Origin: Burkholderiaceae bacterium
GTDB lineage: Bacteria > Pseudomonadota > Gammaproteobacteria > Burkholderiales > Burkholderiaceae_B
Direction: 5' to 3'
DNA: 64,000 nt
Assembly: GCA_030728985.1 (NCBI GenBank)
Contig: JANQYI010000012.1
Span: 1 to 64,000, forward strand
Below the pieces are notes generated by a model. The model saw nothing but the letters and a program-made list of their open reading frames with translations. It was not told the DNA's origin and made no database searches. Below, piece after piece: positions 58,834 through 64,000 of this stretch (position 1 is its first letter; each line of letters starts with the position of its first letter). A program made the translations under genes and the position numbers.

Positions 58834-61800
58834 GCGGTTTTACGACGAGTCGGACGTGCGCCCGCTGCGGCGCGTTGGCGTGAGGCTTGGTTCGCGGCAG
58901 CAGCTTTCTTGACGTTCGTTCTGTCCGCAATGATGGAGGGTTCGCTGATGATGGCGCTTTGCTTAGTGTTGAGATGGCGTACCAGCGATCCAATCGTTGG
59001 AAAGCGGAACAGGTCGATCAAGGCAAAGTCTTTGGGCAAGAGGTGCTGGATACCTTTAAAGACCTGAAGCAGGAGAAGGGAGTTGCCGCCGATATCGAAA
59101 AAGTTATCAAGTAGACCGATTTTTTCGTTCATGAGGCAGGTGCGCCAAACCCGTGCGATTTGCTCTTCGACATCACTGCCCGGACTAATGAAAATGGCAG
59201 CACTGTCCTGAGCGCTTTCATATGCATTTTCAGCGGGAACAGGAAGATTGACTCGATCGATTTTTCCGTGGGTCGTCAAGGGCATTTCGTCCAGTACAGA
59301 GAGTATGGACGGAACCATGTGTGCGGGTAAATTTTGTCTCAAGCTTTGTTTAATTGCCCCAACGTCAATGCTTTGGCCCGCTGCGGCAGTCACATAGGCC
59401 ACCAGACGCGCGGCACCAGGTGTGTCCTGACGTAAGATGACCGCGGCTTCGCGTACGGAAGGAATGCCGATCAATGTTGTCTCGATTTCACCAGGCTCGA
59501 TCCTGAAGCCATTGAGTTTGACCTGACTGTCAATACGACCTAGAAAAATCAAGGTGCCATCGTGGAGATACCGCACACGATCGCCTGTTCGGTAAAGGCG
59601 CGCGCCAGGTGCTTCAAACAGATCTGCAAAAGGATCCGGTACAAAAGAGGCTGCAGTCAGATCGGGACGATCTAAATATCCGCGCGCCAGACCGGCGCCA
59701 CCAATATAAAGCTCACCCTCCACGCCTGGCGGAACAGGTTCGAGCGAAGCGTTCAACGCATACAGTCGGGTGCCTTGAATAGGTTGACCAATAGGTACGA
59801 TCCCATTGATAGGTTGTTTGGCGATGAAAGTACAGCAGCCCACAACCGTTTCGGTTGGACCGTATTCATTAATGCCCAGAGTCGCTGTGCGCTCAAACCA
59901 AGGTGTCAGTGTTGAACCCAGGAGCGCCTCACCGCCAATCACGAGATATTTGGCGAGCTTGAGATCTTGATCGGGTGATTGTTCGCGCAGCGTGTTTAAG
60001 ATTTCAAGATGCGCGGGCGTGAGTTTAATAAAACTGTACTTGTAAGACGTATTAACAAGCGCCTGCAGCGCCTGGAGCCCTTCGCCTTCGGGTAGCAATA
60101 CAACTTTATTTCCCGCGACGAGTGGGACGAAGAGGCTGCTGATCGTCGCATCGAAACCAATCGATCCCAAAACGGGCGATCCATCGCCGACACGGGCCTC
60201 ATAGGCTTGAACGGCCCACTCCAGATAATTGAGTAAGCCGGCATGCGTGATCATCGCTCCTTTAGGTTTGCCCGTTGAGCCGGAGGTGTAAATCACATAA
60301 GCGAGATTTGAAGGGTCCGTCTTGAGAGATAAATTATCCGAGCCGAGCTTATTCAGTGCTTTTGCTTCAAGATCCACGCACAATAAGGGGCTCGCTGTTT
60401 GATCAAGGTTATCTTGTACGCCACTCGTTGTCAGAACAATTTTTATTTTTGCGTCTTGCTGCAAAAAATGTAGTCGGGCCGCAGGATAGTTGGGATCCAT
60501 GGGAACATAGGCAGCTCCTGCTTTGGTCACCGCCAACAACGCGACCATCAGATCAAGAGAGCGTGGCATACACACCCCGACACGGTCGTCTGCCTGAATT
60601 CCCAGTAATACCAGATGGCGCGCAAGTTGGTTGGCACGCGCATTGAGTTGTGCGTAGGTCAGTGACTGACCATCGATCATGTGCTCGACGACCGCGATGT
60701 CCTCGGCGTGTTCAACGCACACTGTCTCAAATACTTGAGCGAGGGTGCGCGGTATCGAAGCCGCCCCAGTCTCATTCCATTGAATCAACTGCTGGTGTCT
60801 TGAGGCGGGACTCAACAAAGGCAGACGCGAGAGCATGATCTCTGGTTGTGTGATCACTTGCTGGATAAAGAATTCAAAATTATCGACCAAGCGTTTAATC
60901 GTGATGGCTTCAAATAAATCTGTGTTGTAGTCGCAATCAAAGATCACTTGCTCACCGATCAAATTCGCTGTCAGCGTCAAATCGACTCTAGTGAACGCGA
61001 TAGGGGGACTGTAAGGTGAGACGGTGATGTCGGCTACGCGTTGAGGGGTGGGTAAACGTTCAAGATTAAAGATCGTCGAGATCAGTGGTGACCTGGATAT
61101 GTCTCTTTTGAGAGAGAGTTGATCGATCAATCTGGCAAAGGGATAGTCCTGGTGCGTATAAGCATCGAGAAGCGTGGTACGAATATGCTGAAGATGATGT
61201 TGAAAACTTGTCGTGTCGTCGATCTCACTCAGGATAGGTAAGAGATGCACGCAGTAGCCGACGAGAGATTGAGCGCCTTCCATGCCTCGACCCGTATAGG
61301 GGGTGCCGACGACAAGACGTTCTTGACTGCTTAATCTATGAATGTATGCGGTGTATGCTGCCATCAACAGCATATAAAGTGTGCAACCCTGTTTGCTTGC
61401 TAGAGTTTTAAGGGCTTGGAGAGTTGAATTTTGCAAAGTATGACGCAGTCTTGCACCTTGGTACGATTTGAGTTCAGGTCGGGGATGATCAATCGGTAAT
61501 TCCAAGTTTGCGGGAGGGTTGGAAAATTGTTTTTTCCAATAGTGCTCATGCTTAAGCATCTTAGTGTTCGAGCGCTCCGACGCAAGCCACTGAACAAAAT
61601 CGCGATACTGTTTAGGCGTTGAAAGTTTGGCCTGTTCACCGGTTTTAGCGGCGTCATACAGGCTCATCAGTTCACCGATAATCGTGCCCATAGAGGGACC
61701 ATCGCTGACGATGTGATGGCCTGTCAGGAAAAGCAGGTGTTGGTTGTGCGAAACCTTGACCAGCGCCGCCTGAAATAAATGCTCTTCATTCAGATTAAAG

Positions 61801-64000
61801 ACCTTGGCAGACTGTTCAAGCAGCCAGGACTGCAATGCAGCATGTTGATCTTTGCGTGCAGACAGATCGATATCGTTCCAAATGATTTCATCATGCTGAG
61901 AGATAGATTGTGTCTTACCGTCTGGATTGACGTTGGCACGCAAAGACTCATGACGTTGCATGATCTGATTTAATCCAGCCTTTAGCACTGCGATATCTGG
62001 CGTGCCTTCAATCCAGACGCAAGCGGGATCGTTGTAGGCACGATTGCCATCTTGGCTCAGTTGCGACAATACATACAACTGTTGTTGCGCTTCGCTCAGG
62101 GGATATTTCTTGTTTTGTGACACAGAGGCCGCGCTAAACATTTCTTTCAGGCGTGTGATGTTTGGAAGATTTTCCATGACTAGGCTAGTCGACACACCAA
62201 AATCGACAAAGCATGCGATTTCATCGACACCCATCTCAACCAAGCGTTGAATCATCGGGACACAGGCCTCTGGCGAACCGATCAAAGCCCGAGTTGCGAC
62301 ATAGCGCTCGTAGGCTTTGCGCACGACGTAGTCTTTGTCTTCCTGACTGGCCCGATTCACGTCTTTGAGGTGCGCTGGCAAGCTTTCCGCCATGCTTTGA
62401 AAGAGTGACAGGCTCGACAACAGATAATTGCACATCGGTTCGCGAGCCTGTTCGACTGCGGTTTCGTTGTTTTCGCAGAGGTAGCTGTGCATCAATACGG
62501 CGACATGTCCGACACTGGCAGGGTGCCCAGCCTCTGCAAGTGCTTGTCGATAAATAGTTAGATTTTTTTCAAGGTCTTCGAGCGATTGTCCAAGCAGGTT
62601 GGTCAATACACCCAACCCCATCTCTCCCGCTTTGCGGTAGGTCTCAGGATTGGCAACGACTGTGAGCCAACCGGAAAGCTCTGGTTGCTTGGGTTGTGGG
62701 TAGACGCGCAAAGAAACGTCTTTTCCATCGCCGCCCTTGAACGAGACGCTCTCGCCACGCCAGAGTCGACGCACGGTATCGATGCCTTCGAAAGTCAGTG
62801 CACGGTTATTACTAAAATTATCAGGCGCCAAGGCGAAGTCATTGGGATGCCAGCCTGAAGCAAAACTGATCCCAGCGCGACCATTGGAAAGATTGTCAAC
62901 GACTGCCCATTCCTCGGCCACTCTCAAGGGATGGTGCAGAGGCATGACAACACTACCGGCACGCAATTGAATGTGCTTTGTTTCGCGGGCAAGTGCTGCC
63001 GCGAGTAAGGAGGGGTTGGGAGAAAAGCCGCCAAATTTATCAAAATGTCGCTCAGGTAACCAAATCGCACTGAAGCCATTTTGGTCTGCGTAGCGTCCAC
63101 CTTGAATCATCAGGTCGTATTTGTCTTGAGAGAAGGCAGCGTCATAGTTGCCAAAGAAGTACAAGCCAAACTGCGCGCTTTTGTTGATCGCGCTGGTGGT
63201 GGCTGTCACGTTAGTGGAGGAGATTGCAGTGACAGCGGTCGCAATCGCGGCTTTGCTTGTATTAAGCGCCAGAGTAGGTTTGCTCTGACCGCTTTTTGGG
63301 GGGAAAAATCCCCCGTCACGCATTTCCTGAATCGTTTCTTTGATCGCCTGAATGACGAAATTGATATCCTCATCTGTATGTGCGGTCGAGAAAAAGCATG
63401 CGCGCCATTCCCAGATGTAGACGCCTTTATCAAGCAGGTGATAATAAAACACTTCGAGGTTACCCGGAAACTTAAAGCCGAACGTCGAGGCGAAGGTCAC
63501 GACTCTCAAGGCAATCTCTTCCTCTTGGAAGAAGGTATTGAGCGTCTGGGCGAATGCGGCAGTCCTCTGGGTTAGACGCTCTTGCAAGGCAGGACCTTCG
63601 GCCTTGAGGTGACGCAGCGTCGCTAGGCAAGCTGCCATGGAAAAAGGATGTTGACAGAAGGTGCCGCCGAAATAGGTCCGTTTAGCCGTCGGATAAGACG
63701 CGTCACCGTACTGCCACATACCGCCATCGATACCGTCTAAATAGCGTGCGTCACCAGCCACTGCACCGATCGGAGTGCCTCCACCTACAATTTTTCCATA
63801 GGTTGCGATATCTGCCTTGATATTAAAAAGACCCTGTACGCCAGCCGGATGTGCTCGAAAACCGCTGACCATTTCATCAAAAATCAGTGCGACATCGAGC
63901 GCTTTGGTAAGTGCGCGCAGCTCTCGCAGGAATTCAATCGGTTGTAGATCGAGACGTCTACTTTGGACAGGTTCGACCAAAACAGCGGCGAGTTCGTGCG
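58830..64000 (-). CDS. Hybrid synthetase: aminotransferase-luciferase-like monooxygenase-C-A-PCP (5' end outside window)
   Basis: The frame is open to the window edge; the visible 1720 or so residues start within the aminotransferase. In order: class III (glutamate-1-semialdehyde type) aminotransferase, with ATYGKIVGGGTPIGAVAG holding the PLP lysine (about 62 of the visible part); luciferase-like flavin monooxygenase (FGLYFFGNYDAAFSQDKYDL onward, about 270-620, of the kind found inside natural-product synthetases); C (HHIVSDG near 755); A (YTSGSTGKPKG near 1232, YGPTETVVG near 1372); PCP (DIGGNSLLLL near 1632); basic Arg/Ala tail. Pocket read by eye as D-A-S-K-V-G-E-V-G, close to asparagine codes. 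Aminotransferase plus monooxygenase in this order suggests a beta-amino, possibly hydroxylated, fatty-acyl start unit made by upstream genes beyond the edge. Confidence 0.9.
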   Translation of the reverse strand, partial: HELAAVLVEPVQSRRLDLQPIEFLRELRALTKALDVALIFDEMVSGFRAHPAGVQGLFNIKADIATYGKIVGGGTPIGAVAGDARYLDGIDGGMWQYGDASYPTAKRTYFGGTFCQHPFSMAACLATLRHLKAEGPALQERLTQRTAAFAQTLNTFFQEEEIALRVVTFASTFGFKFPGNLEVFYYHLLDKGVYIWEWRACFFSTAHTDEDINFVIQAIKETIQEMRDGGFFPPKSGQSKPTLALNTSKAAIATAVTAISSTNVTATTSAINKSAQFGLYFFGNYDAAFSQDKYDLMIQGGRYADQNGFSAIWLPERHFDKFGGFSPNPSLLAAALARETKHIQLRAGSVVMPLHHPLRVAEEWAVVDNLSNGRAGISFASGWHPNDFALAPDNFSNNRALTFEGIDTVRRLWRGESVSFKGGDGKDVSLRVYPQPKQPELSGWLTVVANPETYRKAGEMGLGVLTNLLGQSLEDLEKNLTIYRQALAEAGHPASVGHVAVLMHSYLCENNETAVEQAREPMCNYLLSSLSLFQSMAESLPAHLKDVNRASQEDKDYVVRKAYERYVATRALIGSPEACVPMIQRLVEMGVDEIACFVDFGVSTSLVMENLPNITRLKEMFSAASVSQNKKYPLSEAQQQLYVLSQLSQDGNRAYNDPACVWIEGTPDIAVLKAGLNQIMQRHESLRANVNPDGKTQSISQHDEIIWNDIDLSARKDQHAALQSWLLEQSAKVFNLNEEHLFQAALVKVSHNQHLLFLTGHHIVSDGPSMGTIIGELMSLYDAAKTGEQAKLSTPKQYRDFVQWLASERSNTKMLKHEHYWKKQFSNPPANLELPIDHPRPELKSYQGARLRHTLQNSTLQALKTLASKQGCTLYMLLMAAYTAYIHRLSSQERLVVGTPYTGRGMEGAQSLVGYCVHLLPILSEIDDTTSFQHHLQHIRTTLLDAYTHQDYPFARLIDQLSLKRDISRSPLISTIFNLERLPTPQRVADITVSPYSPPIAFTRVDLTLTANLIGEQVIFDCDYNTDLFEAITIKRLVDNFEFFIQQVITQPEIMLSRLPLLSPASRHQQLIQWNETGAASIPRTLAQVFETVCVEHAEDIAVVEHMIDGQSLTYAQLNARANQLARHLVLLGIQADDRVGVCMPRSLDLMVALLAVTKAGAAYVPMDPNYPAARLHFLQQDAKIKIVLTTSGVQDNLDQTASPLLCVDLEAKALNKLGSDNLSLKTDPSNLAYVIYTSGSTGKPKGAMITHAGLLNYLEWAVQAYEARVGDGSPVLGSIGFDATISSLFVPLVAGNKVVLLPEGEGLQALQALVNTSYKYSFIKLTPAHLEILNTLREQSPDQDLKLAKYLVIGGEALLGSTLTPWFERTATLGINEYGPTETVVGCCTFIAKQPINGIVPIGQPIQGTRLYALNASLEPVPPGVEGELYIGGAGLARGYLDRPDLTAASFVPDPFADLFEAPGARLYRTGDRVRYLHDGTLIFLGRIDSQVKLNGFRIEPGEIETTLIGIPSVREAAVILRQDTPGAARLVAYVTAAAGQSIDVGAIKQSLRQNLPAHMVPSILSVLDEMPLTTHGKIDRVNLPVPAENAYESAQDSAAIFISPGSDVEEQIARVWRTCLMNEKIGLLDNFFDIGGNSLLLLQVFKGIQHLLPKDFALIDLFRFPTIGSLVRHLNTKQSAIISEPSIIADRTNVKKAAAANQASRQRAAAGARPTRRKTA

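Noticed and set aside
63081-63575. 164-residue plus-strand ORF over the aminotransferase domain
   Set aside because: Antisense to a conserved aminotransferase/monooxygenase junction; no motif and no supporting context.

Overview
The window looks like a chromosomal segment of a betaproteobacterium, probably Burkholderiales of the Alcaligenaceae kind. The main reason is the number of Bug/TctC-type periplasmic solute-binding proteins (five in the first 26 kb), which is typical of that group. The species cannot be named from the sequence, and base composition is moderate for the order. No rRNA, tRNA, CRISPR array or intact insertion sequence was seen.

Region 1 (about 1-29.7 kb) is catabolic and transport-rich. 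It holds a decayed 3-hydroxyisobutyrate-dehydrogenase-like gene; a trimethylamine-dehydrogenase-like flavoprotein; three tandem Bug receptors without their membrane partners; a FAD oxidoreductase followed by an EtfB/EtfA-like pair; an isochorismatase-fold protein; an SDR plus a second FAD oxidoreductase divergent from a LysR regulator; an acyl-CoA ligase plus an SDR divergent from a Baeyer-Villiger-type monooxygenase; an Old Yellow Enzyme; a fourth Bug receptor; and two aspartate/glutamate-racemase-fold proteins that lack both usual cysteines. A complete tripartite tricarboxylate transporter (TctB-TctA-TctC) follows, convergent with a LeuC/LeuD-like dehydratase pair. Together these read as uptake and stepwise oxidation or activation of organic acids, ketones or methylated amines. 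The actual substrate is not deducible.

Region 2 (about 29.7-33.5 kb) is a junction: LemA and two TPM-domain proteins, a double-cupin protein, and three decayed remnants (a cupin fragment, the end of a DUF4143-type ATPase, and what looks like the start of a further subunit of the adjacent synthetase).

Region 3 (33.2-64 kb, running off the right edge) is a hybrid NRPS-PKS locus. On the minus strand, mbtH, a 61-residue peptide resembling a nitrile-hydratase-type leader, and a 4135-residue trimodular NRPS (C-A-nMT-PCP / C-A-PCP-E / C-A-PCP) form one operon. A second minus-strand operon encodes an aminotransferase-luciferase-like monooxygenase-C-A-PCP protein (5' end outside the window) overlapping a KS-AT-KR-ACP polyketide synthase whose KR has lost its active-site residues. 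Between them lies a plus-strand cassette: phosphopantetheinyl transferase, an unknown lipoprotein, a DUF697-type membrane protein, a ParA-like ATPase, a second DUF697 protein with a histone-like basic N-terminus, a cyclic-peptide-export ABC transporter and an SPFH (prohibitin-like) protein. MbtH, the Sfp-type PPTase and the exporter serve lipopeptide production and export. The ParA/DUF697/SPFH/lipoprotein set is the part known biosynthetic logic does not explain, and together with the leader-like peptide it is the best candidate here for something undescribed.
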